A model generated the notes under the pieces. That model made no database searches, had not been told where the DNA came from, and saw only the letters and a list, made by a program, of their open reading frames with translations. 64,000 nt of DNA from Lachnospiraceae bacterium (GTDB lineage: Bacteria > Bacillota > Clostridia > Lachnospirales > Lachnospiraceae), in assembly GCA_029225065.1 (NCBI GenBank), contig JAQXVT010000041.1, forward strand, positions 1 to 64,000, given 5' to 3'. A program made the translations under genes and the position numbers. Shown here piece after piece: positions 20,227 to 30,360 of the stretch. Every line of letters starts with the position of its first letter. Position 1 is the first letter of the stretch.

Positions 20227-20270
20227 AAAAAGAGAGTAAGAACCGAAAAGTTCCTGCTCTCTTTTTTACG
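20227..20270 (+). terminator. Terminator
   Basis: aaaaagagag...ctctcttttttacg stem-loop. Confidence 0.6.
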
Positions 20271-20346
20271 TACGTAAAAGCAATCCCACTGCGCCTGACA
20301 TTTAACGGAAAACTAACTGATCAGGCATGCACTGTCCTTGTCCCTG

Positions 20347-20832
20347 TCAGTCTCTTGTAATAGCGCAGAACCGCCCCTTGCTTGCCGCGATAAAATCAGC
20401 CGGTGCAAGCTCCATCTGATAACCAATCTTTCCGGCGCTGATGATCATTTTCGGCAGGGACTGTGCAGACTCATGCACAAAAACCGGATACTGTTTTTTC
20501 ATGCCGATGGCGGTGCAGCCGCCGCGCACGTAACCGGTGATTGCGGTGATATCCTTTACGTGGATCATTGCAAGCGATTTGACGCCTGCCTCATGGGCCG
20601 CCTTTTTCAGATCCAACTCATCGTCGATCGGAAGCACGAAGACAAAATACTCACCGGACGGGCTTACCGTGACGAGCGTTTTAAACATGACTTCGTGCGC
20701 GAAGCCGAGCTGGTCTGCCGTGTGCTGCGCGTCAGTAAATTCATCACATTCATACGAATACGTGCTATAGGAAATTTTCATGCGGTCCAGAATCCGCATT
20801 GCGTTTGTTTTCAGTTCTTTATTTTTTGCCAT
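20347..20832 (-). CDS. ybaK: Cys-tRNA(Pro) deacylase, YbaK/EbsC family
   Basis: LKTNAMRILDRMKISYSTYSYE... VRGGCTAIGMKKQYPVFVHESAQ; start placed at ATG 20832. Confidence 0.85.
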   Translation of the reverse strand: MAKNKELKTNAMRILDRMKISYSTYSYECDEFTDAQHTADQLGFAHEVMFKTLVTVSPSGEYFVFVLPIDDELDLKKAAHEAGVKSLAMIHVKDITAITGYVRGGCTAIGMKKQYPVFVHESAQSLPKMIISAGKIGYQMELAPADFIAASKGRFCAITRD

Positions 20833-21118
20833 GGTAGGACCTCCATATGATGCTGCGTGAACCGGTTTTTTACCGGGGTGATGACATATCCGCTTTGATT
20901 TCAGTAACACAGTATACAACCGGGTGGGGGATTTGTACAGAGGAGAATTTGAAAATTCAAAGAGGTATAGATACGGGCTGTGTCAACGAAGAACAGGAGA
21001 CTTCCTCAAAGTGTGATAAGGAAGCGCATTGCAGAAGCAACGAAAAGACCAGAATGAGTTTTCAGAAAAGGTATGTGCGGCAGCCGAACTTTGCGAAGTT
21101 AATCATCATATATTAAAT

Positions 21119-21190
21119 AGTAGTCCCTGCCCGCTGCTTATTCCTCTTTGTAAGCGGGCAGGGGACTTGCCTGACTTTTAGAAAAATCAG
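21119..21190 (+). repeat. Dispersed repeat with GC-rich hairpin; related copy at 26188-26254
   Basis: gtccctgcccgctgcttattcctctttgtaagcgggcaggggacttgcctgactttt vs gtccgcccactgcttattgttcctcgcctccgcgagagacttgtctgacttg. Confidence 0.5.
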
Positions 21191-21264
21191 CTGTCTGGAA
21201 GATTTGCAGGAGATAAAGGAGAGATTTTGACTCAAAGGATTTTGCGGTCATCGCTGCAGACAGT

Positions 21265-21340
21265 AAGAAAATATGTAACGGATACGCCACACTGGCGAAA
21301 TGTGCAGCATTTTCAAGGTTGTCTCTGAACAATTACGAAA
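21265..21340 (-). repeat. TIR element, copy C (truncated, reverse orientation)
   Basis: Reverse complement TTCGTAATTGTTCAGAGACAACCTTGAAAATGCTGCACATTTCGCC aligns with copy A. Confidence 0.65.
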
Positions 21341-21363
21341 ATATTAAGAAAGGGGCAGAAAAT

Positions 21364-22074
21364 ATGGGGTATAATAGTGAAATGATGTGCAGAAGCGCGA
21401 ATATGGAGTTGGAAGACATCAACCGCGAGCGGGAGATGAGCGGCTGGAATCAATACGTGGGGGAAGAGGAGGAGCCGGAGGGAGACAGCGGAAGAGCACA
21501 GGAAATGTGGATGGCGGAAAATGAAAGCGATCAGAGGCAAAAGTCGGGTGAAACGGGGAGAAGTACGGAAAGTCAGATGGAAAATTCGCGGATGAAATTT
21601 GACCGCGCCGCAGATAGACAGAGCTCCGCCTGGGCTCTGAATAATCCAAATATGGAAAAAACAGATGTGGAGACGCGTGCGGAGCAGCCGGACGCAGAAA
21701 TGATGTGGCAGATTGAAAACCAGAGGAAAAGAGAGCGTGACCTGCGGCATCTGCAGGCGATGTACCCGGAGACTGCGCGTATTCTTCTGCCGCATGTGGA
21801 GGAGGCGTGCGACGAGCTGGAATACGAGGGCAGCATGATGTACGATGAGCGCCCGGATTATGAGACCGTGCTTCGCATCCGGGATAAGATACTGGAAAAG
21901 GTAAAGGATGAGTTTGAACCGATGGAACCGCCGCCGCGGGATGAAATGCTGACGATGCAGTACCGGCCGGGCCCGCCGCGCAGACGCAGAGGCAACTGGC
22001 TTGGTGATTTCGCGCAGACGATGCTGCTTGAGGAGATGCACAGGCGGCGCTGCCGGAGCTGCAGGCGGTGGTAG
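21364..22074 (+). CDS. Hypothetical protein, charged, C-terminal Arg/Cys-rich tail
   Basis: Open frame from ATG 21364 with upstream aaggggcag; no family recognised. Confidence 0.5.
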   Translation: MGYNSEMMCRSANMELEDINREREMSGWNQYVGEEEEPEGDSGRAQEMWMAENESDQRQKSGETGRSTESQMENSRMKFDRAADRQSSAWALNNPNMEKTDVETRAEQPDAEMMWQIENQRKRERDLRHLQAMYPETARILLPHVEEACDELEYEGSMMYDERPDYETVLRIRDKILEKVKDEFEPMEPPPRDEMLTMQYRPGPPRRRRGNWLGDFAQTMLLEEMHRRRCRSCRRW

Positions 22075-22247
22075 GGATTTTGCCACTAACTTGATATCTA
22101 CGAATTGCTCCGCAGCAAAGCTGCTCCCGCATATGATAAAAAACTTGTTCAAATCTATTCCAGATAGTATACTGGAGAACGAAACCGGATTGAGACAGGT
22201 TTTCTTAACTACAAATGCAGAAATGAAATAAGGAGATTACCCTTTAT

Positions 22248-23612
22248 ATGGAAGAATTAAAAAAACTGCTGGACACCATCTTAAATGATGAACTGCAGAT
22301 GATGATTTTAAGCGCGCCGAGAAAGAAAGAGTCGTATCTGCGCGTGCGGATCCGCCCGGTGGAGTACCGCGGAGCGCTCGTTTTTCAGGCGGCGTGCTGG
22401 GACGGAAAGAAAGAATTTCATACGAACAATACGAAAGAAGAAATGATACAGAAGGTGCTGGCATGGATGGAGCTGGATTATCGCCAGCTGCAGGCGGAAA
22501 CCATGACACAGACAGCCTCCGTGCTGGTCAGCAAAAAAGGAAAGGTGACCGTCAAGACGAAGCACAGGAGTGCGCCGACTGTAAAGAAAGATCTGAGCCA
22601 CAACCGCACGAAGCAGTATCTGCTTCCGGAGGGCGAGCCGGTGCCGTTTCTTGTGAAGCTCGGCGTGATGACGTCGGAGGGGAAGGTCGTAAAGGCGAAG
22701 TACGACAAATTTCGTCAGATCAATCGTTTTCTGGAGTTTATCGAGGATATCTGTCCAGTGCTGAGCCGGAATCGGGAAATCTCTATGATCGATTTTGGAT
22801 GCGGAAAGTCGTACCTGACGTTTGCCATGTATTACTATCTGCACGAAAAAAAAGGTTTTGATCTGCGAATCACAGGACTTGACCTGAAAGAGGACGTGAT
22901 TGCCCACTGCAATGCGCTGGCAGAAGAGTTTGGCTATGAGAAACTGAAATTCCTGCACGGCGATATCGCGGATTACGAGGGAACCGACCAGGTAGATCTG
23001 GTGGTGACGCTGCATGCGTGCGATACAGCGACAGATTATGCGCTGGCCAAAGCGGTCGCATGGAACGCAAAAGCAATTCTCTCCGTGCCGTGCTGCCAGC
23101 ATGAGCTGAACCGCCAGATCAAAAATGAGACACTGGAGCCGGTGCTGAAATACGGACTTCTGAAAGAGCGGATGGCAGCGCTGCTCACCGACGGCCTGCG
23201 CGCGTCGATGCTGGAGCAGGCAGGGTATCAGGTGCAGGTGCTTGAGTTTATCGATATGGAGCACACGCCGAAAAATATCCTGATTCGCGCAGTGAAAGAA
23301 CCGGAGAAAATCCGGCGTGCGGGCGGAATGCGGGCAGACGACCTGCAGGCATGCATGGACTTCCTGCATGTACATCCTACGCTGCAGACCCTGCTTGGAA
23401 ATCAAAAGACTGGTACAGACGATCTGTGTAAGGAAGAAAATTCCGAAGGCAAAGCAGCAGAAGGTGCAAAAAATGTAACTGAGGTGTCAGAGACAAAAAC
23501 ACAGGCCTCAGACAGAGTACAGCAGGAAAATGAAAATTCTGATGCTTCCGCAGGCACAGATCAGGCAGCGGATGGAATACAAGAGGAGGAAAATCGATGC
23601 GGGAAAAACTGA
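22248..23612 (+). CDS. Class I SAM-dependent methyltransferase
   Basis: IDFGCGKSYLTFAMYYYLHEKKGFDLRITGLDLKEDVIAHC. Confidence 0.8.
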   Translation: MEELKKLLDTILNDELQMMILSAPRKKESYLRVRIRPVEYRGALVFQAACWDGKKEFHTNNTKEEMIQKVLAWMELDYRQLQAETMTQTASVLVSKKGKVTVKTKHRSAPTVKKDLSHNRTKQYLLPEGEPVPFLVKLGVMTSEGKVVKAKYDKFRQINRFLEFIEDICPVLSRNREISMIDFGCGKSYLTFAMYYYLHEKKGFDLRITGLDLKEDVIAHCNALAEEFGYEKLKFLHGDIADYEGTDQVDLVVTLHACDTATDYALAKAVAWNAKAILSVPCCQHELNRQIKNETLEPVLKYGLLKERMAALLTDGLRASMLEQAGYQVQVLEFIDMEHTPKNILIRAVKEPEKIRRAGGMRADDLQACMDFLHVHPTLQTLLGNQKTGTDDLCKEENSEGKAAEGAKNVTEVSETKTQASDRVQQENENSDASAGTDQAADGIQEEENRCGKN

Positions 23613-26074
23613 GAACAGTCAAAAACGTGGTAGTGCATGTCATTGTATTGGCAGTAGTCTTTCTTGCGGCGGTCGCAGTGTTTGAGCGATGGGTGAATCA
23701 GTCGATGCCGGTGGAAGCTGAAACGATGGCGAGCTCAACCTTTCCGCTTGTGTATATTCGAAATGACGGCACAAGCTACAACTGTCTGCACGGCTATGCA
23801 TCGAAGATGGATGTCAGTTATATCCGTGATACTGTGACTGTGTTAAACGACAATCATCAGTTGGACATTCAGATTCAGCCGTTTGATATGAGCGTTGAGA
23901 ATGTGTCTTACGAGGTTCTGACGCTGGACGGAAGTGAATCGCTGGAAAATACGAGGGTCATTTCGCTGAAGGAGGAGAATAATTATCTGAATGCAACGCT
24001 GCAGATTCAGAACAACATGCTGATGAATCAGGAATATATCCTGCAGCTGCAGGTCACAGCCGGAGGCAGGGACATTTATTTTTATACACGTCTTTTGCTG
24101 GAGGATGGCCTGCACCTTGATGAGTACCTGGATTTTGTGTCCGGTTTCTATGAGAAATGCGTCAATGGAACGGATGAAAGTACACTGGCAGCGGTGGTGG
24201 AACCGGATGAGACAACCGACCAGAGGTCATCGATGGCCTCCGTCAATATTCATGATTCTGTCTCCAGACTGATGTGGCAGGATCTGAAACCGCAGATTTA
24301 TTATAAGCCGACGCCAAGCCTGGTGGATATCAACGGAACGACGGCTTCTTTCGTGCTGGATTACCGGATTTCTTCCATCAATGATACCGGAGTTACGGAG
24401 ATTTATAATGTAAAAGAATTTTACCGGCTTCGCTATACAGATTCGCGAGTTTTTCTGCTTGATTTTACGAGAAGCACGGAGGAGATTTTTGATACCGATG
24501 CAGATGTAATCAGCACAAAAGGCATTAATCTTGGAATTGCATCCTCTGATATTTCCTATGCAATGAGCCCAAATAAAAAAATCGTGGCATTTGTGCAGGA
24601 AAACGAGCTGTGGTCGTATGAAATCAACAGCGGCAGGATGACGCGTGTATTTGGATTCCCGCAGAAAGAAAACATGGACTACCGTGATTTTTATGATAAG
24701 AATACGATTAAAATCCTGCGTGTGGACGCAGCAGGAAATATCTGGTTCTGTGTTTCAGGATATATGAATCGCGGAACACACGAGGGAGAGAACGGCGTCG
24801 CACTGTATTATTATGATCAGGCATCGACCACCGTGGAAGAGGAGGCATTTCTGCAGACGATGGAAAATTATGACCGTCTGAAGCTTGATGTAGAGGCACT
24901 CTCTTATATCACGGACAATGAGGACAGTTTTTACATTCTTCTGGAAAATATCATTTACCGCGTGGATCTGAATACAAAAACGTACGAAGCAGTAGCGGAT
25001 GGAATTCACAACGAGTGCTATGCCGGTTCTGATTCAAACCGATATTTTGCATGGCTGAAAGAAGGAGAACGCTATGGCTCAGCGACTCTGTATCGCATGG
25101 ATCTGGAGACCGGTTCGCTGCAGGAGATCAGCTGTGGGGAGGATGAGCGGATTCGCCCGGTGGCATTTATGGGAGAAGATCTCGTCTATGGAACCGCAAA
25201 AACGGCGGATCTGGATCTCACACATGAGGGTGAGCAGATTTTCCCAATGTACCGCCTGGTAATCGTAAATACAGAAGGGGAAGAGGTTAAAAATTATCAG
25301 CCCGACGGTGTTTATGTTCTGAAAGCAGAAAAATCCGAGAATATGCTGGTGCTGACAAGGGCCGTAAAGCAGGGGCAGACGTATACGGAGACGACTGCTG
25401 ACAACATTGTAAGCTCCGATACACAGGAAGATGTGGAATATGGTGCAGCGACACAGAAATCTGCCAGAAAAGGCGGGGAAACGCTTTTGCGCGTCGGCAA
25501 GAGCTTAAGTGATAAGAAAGTACAGACGGTAAATACAAAGATGCTGGCAGGAGAGAGTTCCGGGACAATTTCAATCCCAGTAAACCCAAATCATGAGCAG
25601 ATGTACAGCGTTTATGCAGAGGGCAGTCTGGAGAGTCTCTGGACCTCAGCCGGAGAAGCAATCCGCAGAGCAGATGAAAAGGTAGGTGTTGTGATTAACG
25701 ATGCGAAAGAGTTTGTCTGGGAGCGCGGAAACAGAGAAACCACGGTGCAGATTCCGGTGCAAAATATTCCGACGGCGTTCCAGAGCGGAAGTATGGACAC
25801 GGCAGCACTGTCATCTGCGCTGGGTAAGACAGTGCTTGATCTGACCGGATGTACACTGGAAGAGATTCTGTATTTCGTCAGCAACAAGCGTCCAGTGCTT
25901 GCAGCAGCCGACGGCGGCACCGTGCTTATCACCGGCTACGATGATTATGGTAATCTGATTCTGCTGAAACCCGGAGAGACGGAAACGTATTTCTATGGAC
26001 CGGAGGACAGCAAGGCGTTGTTTGAGGCAGCTGGCAATCAGTTTGTCACGTACCTGAACGGAGTGGAGAGTTGA
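23597..26074 (+). CDS. Membrane-anchored extracellular protein, unknown function
   Basis: N-terminal TM then ~790 aa extracytoplasmic region; overlaps methyltransferase 3' end by 16 bp; RBS gaggagg. Confidence 0.7.
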   Translation: MREKLRTVKNVVVHVIVLAVVFLAAVAVFERWVNQSMPVEAETMASSTFPLVYIRNDGTSYNCLHGYASKMDVSYIRDTVTVLNDNHQLDIQIQPFDMSVENVSYEVLTLDGSESLENTRVISLKEENNYLNATLQIQNNMLMNQEYILQLQVTAGGRDIYFYTRLLLEDGLHLDEYLDFVSGFYEKCVNGTDESTLAAVVEPDETTDQRSSMASVNIHDSVSRLMWQDLKPQIYYKPTPSLVDINGTTASFVLDYRISSINDTGVTEIYNVKEFYRLRYTDSRVFLLDFTRSTEEIFDTDADVISTKGINLGIASSDISYAMSPNKKIVAFVQENELWSYEINSGRMTRVFGFPQKENMDYRDFYDKNTIKILRVDAAGNIWFCVSGYMNRGTHEGENGVALYYYDQASTTVEEEAFLQTMENYDRLKLDVEALSYITDNEDSFYILLENIIYRVDLNTKTYEAVADGIHNECYAGSDSNRYFAWLKEGERYGSATLYRMDLETGSLQEISCGEDERIRPVAFMGEDLVYGTAKTADLDLTHEGEQIFPMYRLVIVNTEGEEVKNYQPDGVYVLKAEKSENMLVLTRAVKQGQTYTETTADNIVSSDTQEDVEYGAATQKSARKGGETLLRVGKSLSDKKVQTVNTKMLAGESSGTISIPVNPNHEQMYSVYAEGSLESLWTSAGEAIRRADEKVGVVINDAKEFVWERGNRETTVQIPVQNIPTAFQSGSMDTAALSSALGKTVLDLTGCTLEEILYFVSNKRPVLAAADGGTVLITGYDDYGNLILLKPGETETYFYGPEDSKALFEAAGNQFVTYLNGVES

Positions 26075-26384
26075 AAAGCAGATTAGAGAAAGACAGAATC
26101 TTTGTAAGAAAGAACAGGAACTGATAAAACGGCAGAAGCTTTGTGAGTGAAGCAAAGAGCCTGCAGGAATAAAAAATCAAAGAAAAAGGAAGTCCGCCCA
26201 CTGCTTATTGTTCCTCGCCTCCGCGAGAGACTTGTCTGACTTGATTAAAATGTCAGAAAATAACAAAAAAAGTCAGATGAACATACGTGTTGCTGTGCTT
26301 GAAACGCAAAATCACAAAAATAAGCAAAGTAAAATTGCACAAAAAACTGGCAAAATATGGAAGTGGAGGTGTGGAGGGAAAAGT

Positions 26385-26466
26385 TTATACACTTTCTCTC
26401 CACAGATTCTGTGGATAAAAAAGGTTGAAAACTGAGTTATGCACCGAGTTATCCACATTATCCACA
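26385..26466. promoter_or_regulatory. DnaA-box cluster
   Basis: TTATACACT 26385, TGTGGATAA 26410 (reverse), TTATGCACC 26437, TTATCCACA 26449, TTATCCACA 26458 (two perfect boxes abutting). Confidence 0.6.
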
Positions 26467-26669
26467 TTTTGAGGTGTGGACAGAGTGGTTTACATAGGTA
26501 TTTTTTGAGAACGAACGTTTTGTGTATTGTGATAAAATGTAGAAAAAGAGAGAAGAATGGAGAACAAATGTTTTTAAAATCGAAGTTTGTAAATTGCAAG
26601 AAGAAGACAGAATAGTCAGAAAAATTTTGCCGAGTAGGGAAGGCAGGGAAGATCTCTTTGATAGAATAG

Positions 26670-26704
26670 AACAGGCTCTGACCTTAACGGTCAGAGCCTG
26701 TTTG
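26670..26704 (-). terminator. Bidirectional terminator 3' of the NlpC/P60 gene
   Basis: aacaggctctgacc-ttaac-ggtcagagcctgttt perfect stem. Confidence 0.8.
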
Positions 26705-26741
26705 GCAAAGTGGATATTCACGCTTCGCCTTGCTGCCTGGC

Positions 26742-28901
26742 TTAATTCCAGTAGCGTACGATACGAAGCGGTGTTTTGTAATTATACTGAGAAATCTTAA
26801 TGCCTCCGCGCGGATACGGCTGAGAGTTGCTTGCGTGAACAATATTGCCGTTTCCGATATAGATGCCCACATGCGATGCATAATTGCCGGAGCCATAGAA
26901 AACGAGATCGCCCGGTTTCATTTCGGAGACAGAGACAAACGTGGCTTTCTTGTATCCGAGATTGATATAGTAGGATGACGGTCCGTGCATCTGGTCATCC
27001 GCTACACGCAGAAGGCTGATGCCGAAATGCTTGAAAACCGTCTGGACAAAGCCGGAGCAGTCTGCACCGTTTGTCAGGCTTGTACCGCCGTAAACGTAAG
27101 GATTTCCGACGTACCGAAGTGCAAAATTAACAATCTCAGCGCCCTTCGAGGTGTCTGATATCTTGATGGTTTTTTCTGCAATGATCACACCGTTTGCGTC
27201 GATGGTATACTGTTTGGTGCCAACGTCGATCGTGACATTCTGCGCGAGCTTTCCTTCCGGATAGAAATAATATTTTTTCGTTTCCAATTTTTTGGTTGTT
27301 TCGTCTTTAGTTTTAATGAGCTGGATGCCGGTAACCATCACACCGTTTGTTCCGAAGTAGTAACGATCCTGTCCGGCATTGAATCGAACCCATCCGGTCA
27401 GCATATTTCCGCTTCGGTCAAAGTAATATTTTTTGCCGTCGGCGGTCACCCATCCGGTCTGCTTTTGGGTGGTAGTTCTGGCGCCTGTAGAATCAACGTA
27501 ATACTTGCCGACCCAGGTAGATTTTGCCATTTTTCCGGATTGGTCGAAATAGTAGTATTTATTGCTGATCTTGATCCATTTACTTTTTGCTGCAGTACCA
27601 TCGGCCTGAAAATAATAGACATTGGTGCCGAGGGTAATCCGGGAATTCACCAGCTTTTTACCGGTTTTACTGTTGAAGTAATAAAGCGATCCCTTAATTG
27701 CATTTAACTGCTTCAGCAGTGCGCCGGAACTGTTGGCATAGTACATATTGTTGAGAAGCCAGTTGTTTCGGACGAGATGACCATTTGCTTTTGCCAGATA
27801 ATACGTCTTGCCGTTCACGGTGATAAAGCCGGTCTGCATCATTCCCTTTGCATTAAAGTAGTAGACGGATGTTCCGATCGTCTGGAATCCGGTCAGCATA
27901 TAGCCGTATTTGTTGACGTAGCGTTTGCCGCTGCCTGTGTTGATCCAGGTGTTTTTCACGAGCTTGCCATTGCTTGTGCTGAAATAATAGGTATGTTCTT
28001 TGTAGGTAATCCATCCCTTTTGCTTTTCGCCTGATGTGGAAAAATAATAGGTATCACTTCCAACGGTAGTCCAGCCGGTAGCGACCGAACCGTCACTCTT
28101 TAAGTATTTTCCGCTGTACCACTGGTTTTTCAGGATGACACCTTTGGCAGGACCGGCAAAGTATTTCTTTCCGCCAATCGAAAGCCAGCCCTTCTGAAGT
28201 GCACCGGTGACCGGATTCAGGTAATACCGTTTTCCTTCAACCGTCAGCCAGCCCTTTGCTTTTTCACCTTTGGAGTTATAATAATAGGTAGAACTGCCTT
28301 CAGTGATCCACCCATATTTGCGCGTCTCACCGGTGAATTTTCCGTTGGCACCGACGTGTTTTCCATCAATCCAGGTGTTGGTTGCCAGCTTTCCATTAGA
28401 CTGGAAATAATAGTCACCGACCCAGCGGGAAACGGCCAGTACACCGTTTTTATCCGCATAATAACGCGTTTTTTTATCGGAGGCGGTGATCCAGCCGGTC
28501 ATCATGACACCTTTTGAGCTGAAACAGTACATCGTCTTGTCAATGGTGTGGATACCAATAAACATTACACCGTTTTCGTCGAAGTAATAGCGCTGCGTTT
28601 TACCACCGGAAGTGAGTGCAAGCCAGCCGGTGTGGCGGGTGCCGTTTGAATTAAAATAGTAGGTAGCACCGTTTGAAAGCGTCTGGAACCCGGTCTGCAT
28701 GATGCCTTTTGCATTGAAGTAATACCAGTTTGTGCCGATTTTTCTCATGCCGGTCAGATAGCCGGGGGCCTGCGTCTGGGTATAAATTTTGCCTGCAGAA
28801 GTAGTCTTCCATGCGGCGCTTGCAGTCGGGGAGGGGCTGCTAAACGCAAGAAAACCGGCCAGGGCAAGCGTCAGAAATACATTCCCTTTTCTTGTTTTCA
28901 T
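26742..28901 (-). CDS. Secreted cell-wall-binding repeat protein with C-terminal NlpC/P60 endopeptidase
   Basis: About 20 GWxxxxGxxYYF choline/glucan-binding-type repeats; C-terminal YVYGGTSLTNGADCSGFVQ...SHVGIYIGNGNIVHAS. Confidence 0.92.
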   Translation of the reverse strand: MKTRKGNVFLTLALAGFLAFSSPSPTASAAWKTTSAGKIYTQTQAPGYLTGMRKIGTNWYYFNAKGIMQTGFQTLSNGATYYFNSNGTRHTGWLALTSGGKTQRYYFDENGVMFIGIHTIDKTMYCFSSKGVMMTGWITASDKKTRYYADKNGVLAVSRWVGDYYFQSNGKLATNTWIDGKHVGANGKFTGETRKYGWITEGSSTYYYNSKGEKAKGWLTVEGKRYYLNPVTGALQKGWLSIGGKKYFAGPAKGVILKNQWYSGKYLKSDGSVATGWTTVGSDTYYFSTSGEKQKGWITYKEHTYYFSTSNGKLVKNTWINTGSGKRYVNKYGYMLTGFQTIGTSVYYFNAKGMMQTGFITVNGKTYYLAKANGHLVRNNWLLNNMYYANSSGALLKQLNAIKGSLYYFNSKTGKKLVNSRITLGTNVYYFQADGTAAKSKWIKISNKYYYFDQSGKMAKSTWVGKYYVDSTGARTTTQKQTGWVTADGKKYYFDRSGNMLTGWVRFNAGQDRYYFGTNGVMVTGIQLIKTKDETTKKLETKKYYFYPEGKLAQNVTIDVGTKQYTIDANGVIIAEKTIKISDTSKGAEIVNFALRYVGNPYVYGGTSLTNGADCSGFVQTVFKHFGISLLRVADDQMHGPSSYYINLGYKKATFVSVSEMKPGDLVFYGSGNYASHVGIYIGNGNIVHASNSQPYPRGGIKISQYNYKTPLRIVRYWN

Positions 28902-29321
28902 ATTAAATTTCTCCTTGATTTTGCATGTGGGAAAATTACAATTCTTTTACATCTTAATTAAGATACTACCTGATGATTGTTAAAAAGTCAACAGCGGAGC
29001 GTAATATTTACCAGTGTCTGGACGATTTTTTTGCGTGTTTTTTCCTGATTTTACGCTATTGCTTGCCAAGAAGGAGAGCGGATGGTAAAATCGTAGCAGT
29101 GTCTGGACGAAAACCGATTCAGAAGATAAAATCCGGATTACCGGGAAGGCAGAGCGAATGAAAAAGCGATTCTGAGAGAAGCAAAAAGTGTCGTCAGGAA
29201 GCAGGAGAGAAACGGAACAAAAAGACGGGCTGTGAAAAAAGTGCTGGAAACGGAAGCCGAAAAATCCGGTGAGAAAATGAAAGATTCCGAGAGTACATAT
29301 TGAATATGAGGAGGAGAAAGT

Positions 29322-29969
29322 ATGCGCTTAAGAAATATACCAGGTTCCCGCGAGACGATCGCGGCGAGCGAATTTGTCGTACACGAGGACGTGATGCGGG
29401 AGAAAAAAGGAAACTGGAACACAGTATTTGGCAATGACAAGCCGATCTGTATCGAGGTTGGCATGGGAAAAGGACGATTTATCACAGAGCTGGCGGGGCA
29501 GAATCCGGATAAAAATTATGTCGGAATCGAAAAGTATTCAAGCGTACTGCTGCGGGCGCTGGAGAAACGGGAGACACTGCCGGAGCTGACCAATCTGTAT
29601 TTCCTTCGCATGGATGCGGAGGATCTGCCGGAGGTGTTCGGGAAAAATGAAGTGGCGACGATCTATCTGAATTTTTCTGATCCGTGGCCGAAGGATCGCC
29701 ACGCAAAGCGACGCCTGCCGAGCCGGGAATTTCTGGCGCGCTATGACCAGATCTTAAAGCCGGAAGGAAAGGTCGAGTTCAAAACCGACAACCGCGGTCT
29801 GTTTGATTTTGCACTGGAGGAAGTGAAGGAGGCGGGCTGGAAGCTGGAAGTATGCACTTTCGATCTGCATCATGATGAGGAACTGATGAAGGGAAACATC
29901 ATGACCGAGTACGAGGAGCGCTTTTCAAGTCAGGGAAATCCGATCTGCAAGATGATCATTTCGCGATAA
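29322..29969 (+). CDS. trmB: tRNA (guanine-N7-)-methyltransferase
   Basis: CIEVGMGKGRFITELAGQNPDKNYVGIEKYSSVL... FSDPWPKDRHAKRRL. Confidence 0.95.
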   Translation: MRLRNIPGSRETIAASEFVVHEDVMREKKGNWNTVFGNDKPICIEVGMGKGRFITELAGQNPDKNYVGIEKYSSVLLRALEKRETLPELTNLYFLRMDAEDLPEVFGKNEVATIYLNFSDPWPKDRHAKRRLPSREFLARYDQILKPEGKVEFKTDNRGLFDFALEEVKEAGWKLEVCTFDLHHDEELMKGNIMTEYEERFSSQGNPICKMIISR

Positions 29970-30110
29970 GACATGCCTGTGAGATTGACCGAGTCGCAGC
30001 AAGAAGCATATGATAGACGGGAGCTTTTTTGAAATATATTTCAGGAGCAGTTCCTTTTTGTGGTATGGATACATGGAGAGGCAGGATAGGTTCGGGAAAG
30101 GAGCGCGCCT

Positions 30111-30236
30111 ATGCGAATTCGCGGAATGCGGAGAAAGATTTATCTTCTTACCTATGATAAAAAGCGTTTGAATCAGCGGGCACTGAGGATCAGACGTTCG
30201 TTTGATGAGGTGCGGAAAATACTGGAGCGGATTTGA
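30111..30236 (+). CDS. Possible 41-aa basic small protein
   Basis: MRIRGMRRKIYLLTYDKKRLNQRALRIRRSFDEVRKILERI preceded by gggaaaggagcgcgcct. Confidence 0.35.
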   Translation: MRIRGMRRKIYLLTYDKKRLNQRALRIRRSFDEVRKILERI

Positions 30237-30314
30237 ATGCAGATAAACATTCCAACGCCTCAAGTGCGTGGAGCATTAAGCGGTAGATGGGATGTATTCA
30301 CTTTGCTGAGGCAG

Positions 30315-30360
30315 AAAAATATGGAGCCGGGTGAATCAATCATCCAGCTCCATATTTTTA
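30315..30360 (-). terminator. Terminator overlapping 3' end of AI-2E gene
   Basis: atatggagc...gctccatattttt stem-loop. Confidence 0.6.

Noticed and set aside
21313-22152. 279-aa and 237-aa minus-strand ORFs
   Set aside because: Overlap the plus-strand 21364-22074 ORF; His/Leu- and Ser/Pro-rich compositions typical of antisense frames. The plus-strand ORF itself is only moderately supported.
22308-23405. 365-aa minus-strand ORF
   Set aside because: Antisense to the SAM methyltransferase, which has recognisable motifs; no RBS or domain on the minus strand.
26385-26466. Chromosomal oriC
   Set aside because: DnaA boxes present but no dnaA, dnaN, rpmH or similar neighbours and the gap is between convergent genes; treated as a DnaA-box cluster only.
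26742-28901. Tandem DNA repeats considered as CRISPR or satellite
   Set aside because: They encode diverged protein repeats (cell-wall-binding motifs); no conserved DNA repeat/spacer pattern.
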